From the NCBI RefSeq assembly GCF_014385105.1, contig NZ_JACRTE010000006.1:62001-126000 (forward strand): a stretch of 64,000 nt of DNA, given 5' to 3'. Below are positions 26,497 to 35,700 of the stretch, in pieces. How positions within the stretch are numbered: the first letter of the stretch is position 1; each line of letters begins with the position of its first letter. Origin of the DNA: Qingrenia yutianensis. GTDB lineage: Bacteria > Bacillota > Clostridia > UMGS1810. The position numbers and the translations under genes were made by a program. Below the pieces are notes generated by a model that made no database searches, was not told the origin of the DNA, and saw only the letters and a program-made list of their open reading frames with translations.

Positions 26497-27791
26497 CAAT
26501 TTTTAACCTTGCCGATATACTTACGGGAGTTATTGAGGCAGTTATTCTGTTTAAAATGTATGAAGCTTTTTGCGAAAAGAACAAAAAATTTTCTCCTTGG
26601 TTATATGTCATCAGTATAATTATTGTTGCGGTAATGATAAACATAAGCAACGCCTTTTTTAACTATGGTATTATTAACATAGCCGTAATGGTAATATCAT
26701 TCTTGTTCCCGTTATTCCTGTTTAACGGAAAATTATCAATTAAAATAATTGTTCCGTTTATTACTATTCTATTACTTGGTCTTGTTGAGATAATGGTTCT
26801 GTTCGGAATTACTTTAGCTTTTAAAATAACAGTTTCGAACGTAGTCAACACCCCTCAATACAGACTGTTGGGAATAATAGTTTCTAAAATGCTGGCCCTT
26901 TTTATTGTAAATATTATTTATATAAAATTTAGAAAAAAGAACTTTTATACGGGAACTTCATATTGGTTATTGTTTCTGCTGATGTTTACTACCTCCACGA
27001 TTGCAATCTTTCTCATTTTTAAATTATCATTTAATGTCAACAAAACTTACTTGCACAACCTCGCAATATTATGTTCGTTTGGTTTGCTTTTCAGCACATT
27101 TTCTGCACTGTATTTGTACGAGCATCTTGCAGAGCAGGCAGAAACAATACGAAACCAGGAACAGTATGAACAGCATTTAAAGACACAGTTAAAACATCTT
27201 GATGAAATATTGATTACCCAAAAACAAATAAAGAAATTTAAGCACGATTACAAAAATTTTCTGATAGGACTGCAAGCGTATTTCGATAACAACGATATAA
27301 CCGGCGCAAGTAACTATATGAAAAAATTAGGGGAAAAGAAAATCGGAAACAGCAGTGTTATCGAAACGGGAAACATAGCACTTGATGCGATTTTAAGTAC
27401 CAAAATAGCTATCGCAGAGAGCAAGAAAATTACCGTAAATACAAAAATTCAAATTCCCGAAGATATGCCGATTGACCCGACAGATATATGTGTAATATTC
27501 GGCAACGCTCTTGATAATGCGATAGAGGCGTGCGGCCGAATGGACACGGCAAATAAAAGAATTGACATAACAATCATCTGCAGGGACAAGGCAATTTTGT
27601 GCAAAATCGTTAATACTGCGCCGAAGTGTAAAAAATGTACTTTCGGCACATCAAAGAGCGACAAGCAAAATCACGGTTTCGGACTTGGAAATATTAAAAC
27701 CGCGCTTTCAAAGTATAATGCTGAACCGACTATCGAAAGAACTGATACGGAATTTATACTGAAATTCGTAATATTTACTAAAGAACAATAA
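26493..27791 (+). CDS. peptide-sensing histidine kinase (AgrC-like, GHKL ATPase)
   Basis: This is 432 residues. Six to seven membrane helices fill about the first 200 residues, the usual receptor part for cyclic peptides. The dimerisation helix holds KFKHDYKN with the phospho-histidine H251. The GHKL ATP-binding domain has NALDNAIEA and HGFGLGN near residue 405. This matches the HPK10/AgrC group. It probably detects the thiolactone peptide made by the agrB/agrD products downstream and signals to the LytTR regulator with which it overlaps. Confidence 0.93.
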   Translation: MTIFNLADILTGVIEAVILFKMYEAFCEKNKKFSPWLYVISIIIVAVMINISNAFFNYGIINIAVMVISFLFPLFLFNGKLSIKIIVPFITILLLGLVEIMVLFGITLAFKITVSNVVNTPQYRLLGIIVSKMLALFIVNIIYIKFRKKNFYTGTSYWLLFLLMFTTSTIAIFLIFKLSFNVNKTYLHNLAILCSFGLLFSTFSALYLYEHLAEQAETIRNQEQYEQHLKTQLKHLDEILITQKQIKKFKHDYKNFLIGLQAYFDNNDITGASNYMKKLGEKKIGNSSVIETGNIALDAILSTKIAIAESKKITVNTKIQIPEDMPIDPTDICVIFGNALDNAIEACGRMDTANKRIDITIICRDKAILCKIVNTAPKCKKCTFGTSKSDKQNHGFGLGNIKTALSKYNAEPTIERTDTEFILKFVIFTKEQ

Positions 27792-27804
27792 TACTAAAAA
27801 AGGG

Positions 27805-27830
27805 CCCGAATGTAAAAATTCGGGTTTTTT
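27805..27830 (+). terminator. hairpin terminator between kinase and agrB
   Basis: CCCGAAT (27805-27811) pairs with ATTCGGG (27818-27824), followed by seven T residues. It separates the regulator-kinase unit from agrBD, which therefore needs its own promoter. Confidence 0.85.
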
Positions 27831-27903
27831 TCTTTTTTTATGCAAATTTCGTCGATTAGATTGCATTTTGCGAAAAATCGACAATTTTCACTTAATATTG
27901 TGC

Positions 27904-27909
27904 TATAAT
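27904..27909 (+). promoter_or_regulatory. -10 box of agrBD
   Basis: TATAAT lies 25 bases before the agrB start. No good -35 hexamer is found at 16-18 bases, which suits activation by the LytTR regulator, though no repeat of the right spacing was recognised. Confidence 0.5.
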
Positions 27910-27933
27910 CACAGCATCGAAAGGAGGTGCGAT

Positions 27934-28524
27934 ATGAAAAGTATATCCGGCACTATTGCTAACGCTTTGTGGAACCAAGGCATAATTCAGAAAGATGATA
28001 TTGAAGCCTGTCAATATGGATTAGCCATATTTTTGTCGTCGGTGATTGAAATTGCAAGTATTTTGATTATATCTGTCTTTGTGGGTAACTTTTCCGAAAC
28101 AGTATTGTTTTTTACTGCTTTTATACCATTGAGAATATATGCCGGCGGATACCACGCTGATACGAGAATAAGATGCTATTTAATATCCCTTGCGGTTTAC
28201 GGCATTTTTACACTGGTAATGAACGTATTTCCTAAAAATATATACGCAATACTGATTGTGTTGTGCACAATATGTTCATTGATTGTGGTTTTAGTCAAAG
28301 CGCCTGTTATACATAAAAATAAATCCGTAAGTGAGTTTGAAGTAAAGCACTACCGAAAATTCAGTATTATGGTGTGTTCGATTGAAACATCGGTTATTTT
28401 GTTGTTAACAGCCGTTTTTCCCGACAGTCCGTATGTCGTTTCATTAGCGATTGGACAAGCTGCCGTAGTGATTTCTATGATTATGGCAGTAATTAAAGAA
28501 AAACTGGGTGTTAAAAAATATTAG
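27934..28524 (+). CDS. agrB: AgrB, peptide-processing membrane protease
   Basis: This is 196 residues with about six membrane segments. The catalytic pair is in LRIYAGGYHADTRIRC: H74 and C81, seven residues apart as in staphylococcal AgrB (H77/C84). AgrB cuts the C-terminal tail of AgrD and closes the thiolactone ring. AAAGGAGGTG before the ATG fixes the start and excludes a longer upstream frame. The agrD gene follows 34 bases later. Confidence 0.95.
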   Translation: MKSISGTIANALWNQGIIQKDDIEACQYGLAIFLSSVIEIASILIISVFVGNFSETVLFFTAFIPLRIYAGGYHADTRIRCYLISLAVYGIFTLVMNVFPKNIYAILIVLCTICSLIVVLVKAPVIHKNKSVSEFEVKHYRKFSIMVCSIETSVILLLTAVFPDSPYVVSLAIGQAAVVISMIMAVIKEKLGVKKY

Positions 28525-28558
28525 ATTTTATTTAAAAATCCGAAAGGAGGTGTGGTAA

Positions 28559-28729
28559 ATGAAAAAATTCAGTGAAATTGCAAAAAAGGTAATCGTAAAG
28601 TACGGTGCAACTATCGCAGCTTGTGCTTTTGCTTTCGCGACTATCGCGGCAAACTCGTCTTGTGTAATGCCGTTTTACGAGCCGGAAGAGCCGAAGGGTT
28701 TGGAAAAATTCAAAAAATTTAACCGATAG
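28559..28729 (+). CDS. agrD: AgrD, cyclic thiolactone autoinducer precursor
   Basis: This is 56 residues with a strong AAAGGAGGTG site. It has an amphipathic, basic N-terminus (MKKFSEIAKKVIVKYGATIA), a hydrophobic Ala-rich stretch, the core NSSCVMPFY and the acidic recognition tail EPEEPKGLEKF. The spacing from the core cysteine (C35) to the Pro-Lys of the tail is the same as in staphylococcal AgrD. By that alignment the ring would be C35 to F39 (CVMPF), preceded by a short exocyclic tail. The ring boundary and N-terminal trimming are inferred. Confidence 0.92.
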   Translation: MKKFSEIAKKVIVKYGATIAACAFAFATIAANSSCVMPFYEPEEPKGLEKFKKFNR

Positions 28730-29116
28730 TAAATGATGATATTACATATCACTACCGAAGGTTAAAAAATGCCAAAATTTAAAATTCCAACACTGCACAG
28801 GTACAATCAAAATACCGAAAATTCATCGCAGTGATGATATCGCACAAAAGCAAATTTGCATATTTGTACGGAAATTATTCGGAAGCAATGATTGTCTTGT
28901 AAGGTAAAATAATCTTATTACTTATTTTCAAAATGTAATAAGATTATTTTATATCAAAAAAAGAGAAACCACGCAAAAGGCTATAAGCAACCTGACAGCA
29001 ACTTATCAATTTGTCGATGGAATCTCTCATACATAAGTATAATCAAAACGTACTTGCTTGTCAATACCCATTTTTAACTTTTTATTACAAATTTTTCTAT
29101 CGAGGAGAATTATATT
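28730..29116 (+). other. intergenic stretch downstream of agrD
   Basis: This 387-base AT-rich stretch holds no convincing gene. A 21-codon frame (28769-28834) lacks a good ribosome site. The only strong structure is the inverted repeat at 28906-28950. A GAGGAG site at its end serves the next gene. Confidence 0.6.
28906..28950 (+). terminator. AT-rich 16-bp inverted repeat after agrD
   Basis: AAAATAATCTTATTAC (28906-28921) and GTAATAAGATTATTTT (28935-28950) are perfectly complementary, with a 13-base loop and a T-rich 3' side. It most likely ends the agrBD transcript, though its low GC makes a protein-binding role possible. Confidence 0.6.
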
Positions 29117-29749
29117 ATGGTTGTAAAAAAACTTTTTTCCGGCTTTTGGTGCGCCGTGATGATATTGTCTCACTTTACATTTGCGTATGCGGCTGAAGAA
29201 ACCGCATTATCGGTCACCCGGAATTATAATCTTGTAAGCGAAGATACCCAAGACTTGTACGCTGATTTCCCAATGGTTATAAGCAGTTCAATCGGAATGG
29301 ATATGAGTCTTTCAATACAATTCAGGTATTTGAAAAACATATTCCCGGCGGACTATGCAGATATAACAATCACCGATTTATCAACCAATTCTGTGATAGA
29401 AAGCTATCACTTAACTTCAGACAATGATTTTATTGCATGGGGCGATGTTGAAAACGAAAAACATTTTCTGGTAACAATTACACAATCCATAGGAAACATT
29501 AAAAATATTTACACCGGATATATTGAAACAAAATTTGTTCCGGCAGACTTTCCCGTAAACATTAAATTAGGCAGTAAGGAATATTATTTTAATAAAGGTG
29601 AAGAATTTTCCTATATTGCAATGAAAAAGGTCGGTGTTAATACAGGCTGTTATCACGCCGAAGACGAAGACTGTGTTTCAACGTATAAAACTTCGGGCGT
29701 TATTGATTTGCTGGATAATGACGGCCTTATCACATTCTATTCGTATTAA
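29117..29749 (+). CDS. unknown secreted protein beside the Agr cassette
   Basis: This is 210 residues with a signal peptide (MVVKKLFSGFWCAVMILSHF, cleavage near AYA-AEE). The mature part is beta-rich and acidic, with no membrane segment. Two cysteines in GCYHAEDEDC near residue 182 could form a disulfide. No family is recognised. GAGGAG precedes the ATG and a hairpin terminator follows, so it is a single-gene unit. Its place right after agrD suggests an Agr-controlled exoprotein, which is inference from position only. Confidence 0.75.
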   Translation: MVVKKLFSGFWCAVMILSHFTFAYAAEETALSVTRNYNLVSEDTQDLYADFPMVISSSIGMDMSLSIQFRYLKNIFPADYADITITDLSTNSVIESYHLTSDNDFIAWGDVENEKHFLVTITQSIGNIKNIYTGYIETKFVPADFPVNIKLGSKEYYFNKGEEFSYIAMKKVGVNTGCYHAEDEDCVSTYKTSGVIDLLDNDGLITFYSY

Positions 29750-29793
29750 GAGGGGAATTATAGTCAGTTTTCACAGCGATTAAATCTGTTTTT

Positions 29794-29833
29794 ATGAGGG
29801 ATAGGGAAATTTTTTCTCTATCCCTCATTTTAA
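29794..29833 (+). terminator. hairpin terminator
   Basis: ATGAGGGATAG and CTATCCCTCAT form an 11-bp stem with a T-rich loop, followed by TTTTAAT, ending the secreted-protein gene. Confidence 0.85.
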
Positions 29834-29851
29834 TACAAAAAACACACAAAA

Positions 29852-30128
29852 AGCCGTTCCTCGATAAGACAGCATTTCCTTAAAAACATATTTTTTGCGC
29901 CTTTCTGCGTTAAAAAAACTCGCAATCCGTCAGGATTACTCGCTTTTTTGCCTTGAAATCCATCAAAAAATCTTGTTTTTAAGGTGCAGGGCAGTTTTGA
30001 ATATCGGATTTTACAATTCAGACAAGAAATAAACCTGCCATTATGCCCGACGCATATGGCAGGTTTTTGACGCGGTATGAATTTAAAATACGGCTTCAAA
30101 ACCAGTGCTCTCTTATTGAGGAGCGGCT
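29852..30128. repeat. 277-bp element with 23-bp terminal inverted repeats (MITE-like)
   Basis: The left end AGCCGTTCCTCGATAAGACA (29852 onward, 23 bp) and the reverse complement of the right end (30106-30128) match at 20 of 23 positions. The interior contains an 11-bp hairpin with a T-run (30031-30067) and a second internal inverted match around 29993 and 30086. No gene is supported inside: the 89-codon minus frame starts without a ribosome site. AAA flanks both ends, too simple to prove a target duplication. Confidence 0.65.
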
Positions 30129-30214
30129 AAATTCAATATTTTTTTCAAAATCTATTCAAATATGCTATACTATTATCGGAATATGTGATAGAATATAGCA
30201 AAGAGGGGTTTTAT

Positions 30215-30628
30215 ATGTGGCTGGCATTTGCGGTTTTATCCGCATTTTTTGCAGGAATAACCGCGGTTTTATCAAAGGTTGTAATAAAAAACGTAAATTC
30301 AAACTTGGGAACGGCAATAAGAACGGTAATCGTATTTATTTTTTCGTGGATTATGGTTTTTGTTGCCGGCGCGCAAAACGGAGTATTCACAATGGGCACT
30401 AAAACGCCGGTGTTTTTAATTCTTTCGGGATTTGCAACCGGCGCGTCGTGGCTGTGCTATTACAAAGCTCTGCAGGACGGCCCGGCAAGCGTTGTGGTGC
30501 CGATTGACAAATTGAGCATTTTGGCGACGGTAAGTTTTTCTTATGTTGTGCTGAAAGAAAAACTTACAAAAAAATCTTTCACCGGACTTATTCTGCTGAT
30601 ATGCGGAACTCTTTTACTGCTTGTTTAG
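30215..30628 (+). CDS. small EamA/DMT-family transporter
   Basis: This is 137 residues with four to five membrane segments, equal to one EamA repeat rather than the usual two, so it should act as a dimer. KALQDGPASVVVPIDKLSIL and the final SFTGLILLICGTLLLLV are typical EamA blocks. AGAGGGG precedes the ATG by six bases and fixes the start. Substrate unknown. Confidence 0.88.
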   Translation: MWLAFAVLSAFFAGITAVLSKVVIKNVNSNLGTAIRTVIVFIFSWIMVFVAGAQNGVFTMGTKTPVFLILSGFATGASWLCYYKALQDGPASVVVPIDKLSILATVSFSYVVLKEKLTKKSFTGLILLICGTLLLLV

Positions 30629-30672
30629 GCATCTTTTGGCTAGGCTAAATTTAAAATCGGGAGAAATTAAAA

Positions 30673-31962
30673 TTGTATAAAAAAATAAAAAACTTTGCAA
30701 TGCGGTTTTTAGACCGAAAACTCGATTTCAGAACACGGCTTTTCAATGTGCTTGCGCTCGCCGGTGTAGGCATAAGCGCGGCGACGCTTGCGCTGAACAT
30801 TTTTACCGGTATGCGGACAAGCGCATATTTAAGCATACTGCTTGCCGTGCTGTCGGCAGGACTGCTGATATTTACATATAAAACTGAAAAATATCAAATT
30901 GGCTCGCTCATAACCATAGTGTCGATTTTTATGATATTCTTCCCTATGCAGTTTTTCGCGTCGGGCGGATACAAAGGCGGTATGCCGTCGCTCTTTGTTT
31001 TTGCGGTTTTGTTTACCGTGCTTATGTTAAAGGGCAAACCGGCGCTTTTTGTATCGCTTGCCGAAATTGCTGAATACATCGGAATTTCGATTTTTGCATA
31101 TTTCAATCCCGAACGCATATCGTGGTTTCAAAGCGAGAGAGAAATTCTTGCCGACGTGCTTTTTTCCGCCGTTGCGGTGAGCATTTCGTGCGGAATTGTC
31201 ATATTCATTCACTTGCGCGAATATGAGGAACAGAAAAAACAGCTCGCCTCGCAAAACGAGCAGTTAAAACGCCACGACGAGGCAAAATCTGCGTTTTTGA
31301 CAACCGTTGCGCACGAAATTAAAAATCCGCTCAACGCTATAAGCCTTCACGCGCGCGACACATTTGAACTTCTGGACGAGAAAAATCCTGACACCGAAAT
31401 TTTGAAAGAAAACCAGCAAACAATAGAAAAAATGGTTATGCGCATAAACCGAATTGTGACAGAGCTTACCGACACCGCAGCCATTGAGCAGGGACGGCTC
31501 GCGCTTGAGCTTACTCCCGTTCATCTTGCACCGCTGATGCGCGAATCTGCGGAATGTTACTTCGGCAAAAGCGACACAAACGGCAACGAGCTTATATTTA
31601 ATCTTGAAGAAAATCTTCCGCCCGTTTGCGCCGACTGCGCAAGAATTATGCAGGTTATGACAAATCTTTTGTCAAACAGTCTGCGCCACACAAAAAACGG
31701 CAAAATCACCATAAGTCTTAAAAACGGCAAAAACTGTCAGATTGTGTCGGTTTCGGACAATGGCGAGGGAATGTGCGATAACATAAAATCAAAGGCGCTC
31801 AAGGGATATGTTTCGGTAAGCAAGGAATACTGGCGCCACGGCATAGGACTTTTTGTGTGCGGCAAAATTGTTGAAGCGCACGGCGGGAAAATAAAAATAG
31901 AGAGCAAGCTCGGCGAAGGAACAACCGTTTCTTTCACCGTACCGAACACGGAGGACAAATAA
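30673..31962 (+). CDS. sensor histidine kinase
   Basis: This is 429 residues. Five to six membrane helices fill residues ~25-182. The HisKA box has VAHEIKNPL with phospho-acceptor H214. The HATPase domain has NLLSNSLRHT, SDNGEGM and HGIGLFVCGKIVEAHGG. The start is taken as TTG at 30673 with GGGAG nine bases upstream; an ATG at 30700 is the alternative. It is directly joined to the response regulator gene. There is no large extracellular sensor domain, so the signal may be sensed in the membrane. Confidence 0.9.
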   Translation: MYKKIKNFAMRFLDRKLDFRTRLFNVLALAGVGISAATLALNIFTGMRTSAYLSILLAVLSAGLLIFTYKTEKYQIGSLITIVSIFMIFFPMQFFASGGYKGGMPSLFVFAVLFTVLMLKGKPALFVSLAEIAEYIGISIFAYFNPERISWFQSEREILADVLFSAVAVSISCGIVIFIHLREYEEQKKQLASQNEQLKRHDEAKSAFLTTVAHEIKNPLNAISLHARDTFELLDEKNPDTEILKENQQTIEKMVMRINRIVTELTDTAAIEQGRLALELTPVHLAPLMRESAECYFGKSDTNGNELIFNLEENLPPVCADCARIMQVMTNLLSNSLRHTKNGKITISLKNGKNCQIVSVSDNGEGMCDNIKSKALKGYVSVSKEYWRHGIGLFVCGKIVEAHGGKIKIESKLGEGTTVSFTVPNTEDK

Positions 31963-32655
31963 ATGGATGAAAGAAAGGCAGAAATACTCATAGTTGAGGA
32001 CGAACCTGAAATTTTAAGCATCAACGAAAGGCTCCTTTCACGGCGCGGATACAGCGTCACGACGGCGAAATCGTATGCAGAGAGCATACAAAAACTTTCG
32101 GAATTTACGCCCGATATGCTGATACTTGACATTATGCTTCCCGACGGAAGCGGTATGGATATTTGCAGAAATTTCAGAAAATCGAGCGACAATCCCGTGA
32201 TATTTTTAACGGGGAAAAGCGAAGTTTCGGACAAGGTTGAGGGACTCGGAAACGGCGGTGATTACTACCTTACAAAGCCGTACAGTTTTGACGAGCTTAT
32301 CGCGGTGGTGAGCCGTCTTTTGACGCGTCACACAAAGGCGGAGAAAAAGCAGGTTATAATCACAAAAGGTCCGATTACTCTTGACATTTCCAAAAACAAG
32401 GCGCTTGTAAACGGCAAAGACGCGCACCTTACCGCAAAAGAATTTGCCCTCTTGCTGGTTTTAATCGAAAACGAAAACAAAATCTTTTCGCCCGAAGAGC
32501 TTTATGAATTTGTGTGGGGCGCTCCGTCTGCCGACGACACGCGCACAATACGCTTTCACATAGGCAATTTAAAGCGCAAAATCGACACAAAAAACGCCGA
32601 GGATTACGACATAGTTTCGGTGTACGGAAAAGGCTATCTTTTCACGTCAAATTAA
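31963..32655 (+). CDS. OmpR-family response regulator
   Basis: This is 230 residues. The receiver has VEDEPE acidic residues, phospho-acceptor D56 in LILDIMLPDG and the Lys in LTKPYSF. The C-terminal winged-helix DNA-binding domain covers ~130-228 (HLTAKEFALLLVLIENENK; DTRTIRFHIGNLKRKI). It begins on the base after the kinase stop. The giant surface-protein genes start 120 bases downstream and are plausible targets. Confidence 0.93.
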   Translation: MDERKAEILIVEDEPEILSINERLLSRRGYSVTTAKSYAESIQKLSEFTPDMLILDIMLPDGSGMDICRNFRKSSDNPVIFLTGKSEVSDKVEGLGNGGDYYLTKPYSFDELIAVVSRLLTRHTKAEKKQVIITKGPITLDISKNKALVNGKDAHLTAKEFALLLVLIENENKIFSPEELYEFVWGAPSADDTRTIRFHIGNLKRKIDTKNAEDYDIVSVYGKGYLFTSN

Positions 32656-32697
32656 ATTGTGAGTTTTTCCTAATATTTCAAAAAAAACGGTTTTTTC

Positions 32698-32760
32698 TGA
32701 TATAATTTATATATCGTTAAAACCATTGCTCCGATTGGTTTTAATCGGAGCTTTATTTTT
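32698..32760 (+). promoter_or_regulatory. extended -10 promoter and possible attenuator leader of the giant surface-protein genes
   Basis: TGATATAAT (32698-32706) is an extended -10. The leader just after it can fold two ways: TTAAAACCA (32717-32725) with TGGTTTTAA (32736-32744), or GCTCCGATT (32728-32736) with AATCGGAGC (32743-32751). The second is followed by TTTATTTTTT and looks like a terminator. The two 9-bp helices exclude each other. It may also simply terminate the upstream two-component transcript. Confidence 0.6.
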
Positions 32761-32775
32761 TGGGAGGGGATTTTT

Positions 32776-35700
32776 TTGAAAAGGAGATTTACGGCGCTTA
32801 TCATTACGGCAGGTATGCTTGCAAACCAAATTATCTGCTCAAACCTTACCGCATTTGCGCAAAACGGGCAGAATGCGTACGGTCACACCGTGACGTATAA
32901 ACCCGTAACAACGCTTTACACCGACGGAAAGCCCGTGAAATTTTTTGACGCGGGCGTTACCGAATGGGGAAAGGTTGACACAAAAACCGCGCGCGACGAG
33001 GCAGGCTCCATAAAATGGCTCAACGAAAACGGATACCTTTTGAACCGTTTCGGCAGAAAAATGTACGACACGCCTATGTCAGGCTGTTTTTCGTCAAAGG
33101 GCGAATGGCTCACACAGCTTAAAGGCCCGAGAAACAGATGGAACTGGACGGAGGCGGTGAGTTTTGACGCGCTTAATTCAAAGGAAAACCGAGCAAACGG
33201 AAACGTGTCAAATTTGTATTCCAAAGGCGACATTCAATACTTTTTCTCGTGGAAAGTTAAAACCGTGCAGACAAGGTGGGGACTTACGGGAAAAAGCAAC
33301 GACACGGGAAGAACATATGCCCTCGGCGAAGTGACCGACTCAAAAGGCGGCGGCTGGAAAAAATACAACGCGGTTGCCGACGGCCCGAATTTGGGCAATT
33401 TCAACGCGTGGAAAGACTCAAAAACTTTCGGGGTTATTTCCTTTACGGCAAGAAGCGACCGCGACGCACAGGTTGACTCGTATTTGTCGGGCGCAATGCT
33501 TGTCGGAAGAGATATACAGGGTCCGAAAATTTCTTCCGTAACCGTCACTGCGGACGCGGACGGAAAAGAGAAAATAGCAAACAACACAATAACGCTTGAC
33601 ACGGTGAAAAACTTAAAAGACCGCACCGTGTATTTCCGCGTTGAATGGGACGAACCGGTTTTTTTTAAAAACATTTCGGAAAGTTCGGTTAAAGACCTCA
33701 CGCTTAAAATTGACACAATCGGCGAGGACTCAACAAGCGGAATGATTGCGGAGGCGCCGTTTTTGAAGTTTGCACCGTCAAAAACCGACGGAAAACCCGT
33801 TATGATTTTTGAATACAAAATTTCCGACCCTTACACCGACACCGACAAGGTGACGCAGGAACGCGGATTTTTCTATAAATTCACAAACGTTACGGTGTCG
33901 CCGAAGCAAAACGAGATGTTCTGGAACAATATTTACGATATTTCGGGAAACAAATTTGCATCGGACATAAACGGCAATCAGCCTGCCGTTAAAGTTACCG
34001 CGCCCGTCGGCGGAGGCTCGGCGGTCGATTTGATACCTTTTGGAATTGAAAGCATAAAAATATCAAAAAAATCCGGCGAAAATTCGCGATTTATTCTTAC
34101 CGACGACCTTGTGGAGATAAACTTAAACTTAAACAAGGCGCTCACAGGATACATAAGAAGCGAATATTTGCCGTCTATGACGCTCAACGTTAAAAATTCC
34201 GACGGCGAATATGTGACAATAACACCCGGCAATAACGGCGTTGACAGAAAAATGTTTATAAACGGGCAGTGGGTCAAATATTCGTATTTTTACAATAACC
34301 GCGGATTTGTCGACCCCGTTATGTTAAGCGACGACAAAAAAACCATCACGTTTTATACGGCATTTTATCCCGAATGTGAGGTTGACGGCGACAGTGTTAA
34401 AATAACATCTGTTTCGTATGACAACGAAAAATTGAAAGACAATTCGGGATATTCGCTTATGAATTATAAAATAAATCAGGACGGCGAACTGTCCCCTACC
34501 GACCTTCCGGTTGGCGACAAAACAGTTATTTCAAAATACACCGTTTCGCCCGACAAGCAGTATAAAATCGACTATACCGCACCGACTGCGGATATATCCG
34601 CGAAAAACATTTCGGACGATATAATTTTGATTACCGCGGACATAACCGACAAATCGGTACAGGGCTGTGACGCGTCGTTTACGGTAAAGCTCAACGGAAG
34701 TATCGAAAACGAAAGCATAGGCTACCAGGCGTCTGCGTCCGAAAGCTATACAGACGCGTGGCAAAACGGCACAAACGGCGCAATGTCGGTATCGTTCAGC
34801 ACGCCGATTGTCACATCGGCAAACGGTGCAAAAGCATACGGCTTTGTAAAACTTCCGCAAAACTGCGAGGCAGATAAAATCGACATAAACGTGTCGCTCT
34901 CCGACGATGCGGGCAATACCGCGTCGGCGCAAAAAAGCATATCCGCGCCCGAATGGCTCGGATATGACACACTGGCACCGTCAGTTTCGGCAACCGTGAC
35001 GCACGAAAATATCAACGTTACCGTCACCGATATGGACAGTGACGTGAAATATAAATACGGTTTTTCGGATAACGATACCGATGAGCCGTCATACACCGAA
35101 GCGGACGGAAAAAGCGGAATTATCACCCCTCCCGATAATCTTTCCGACGGTGAAATTCACGAAAAAACAATTTGGATAACGGCATCGGACAGCAAGGGCA
35201 ACACAAGCGAAATTAAAAAAATTCCTATGAAATACGACAGGTCGGTTACTTCACTCACTCTCTCCGAATATACCGATAAGTTGTATACAAACGGCGAATA
35301 CCCCGTTGCGGACTACCATATTCAAAACGCATATCTTTTCTGGTTTATGTGGATTGAAAAGCCTGCAAATGTTGACGATTTATCGGCATATATCACAGGC
35401 GACGTTCTGGCGGAATTAAAAAACCGCGCGGAAAACTACGGCAGTGTTTTCCGCTGCACCGACAGCGACAAATCGACAGAGCAGTATAACAACGATTTTT
35501 CCGACACTGTACAGCTTTACAACAGCACAGACGTTGTAAGCATAGTGCCGAATACCGACGGTTACGGCGAGATGCTCGGCGAAAATATTCCCGCAAGCGA
35601 AACAGACCGTCCGCTCGTGCTTGTAATGGCTGTTGAAAAGAGCGAAAACGGCGAAACACTTATACGCACCGCGGAATTTAACACTTTATACAACGCTCCC

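Noticed and set aside
28769..28834. 21-codon frame after agrD as a second signal peptide
   Set aside because: No Shine-Dalgarno site, no cysteine or ring motif. A short phrase (HRYNQN) resembles HKYNQN in a frame at 29011, but this is most likely chance or a short DNA repeat.
29011..29196. 61-codon frame overlapping the secreted protein start
   Set aside because: Starts with TTG without a ribosome site and overlaps a gene with a good start and signal peptide.
29830..30099. 89-codon minus frame inside the inverted-repeat element
   Set aside because: No ribosome site, odd composition, and contained in a repeat-like element; better explained as non-coding.
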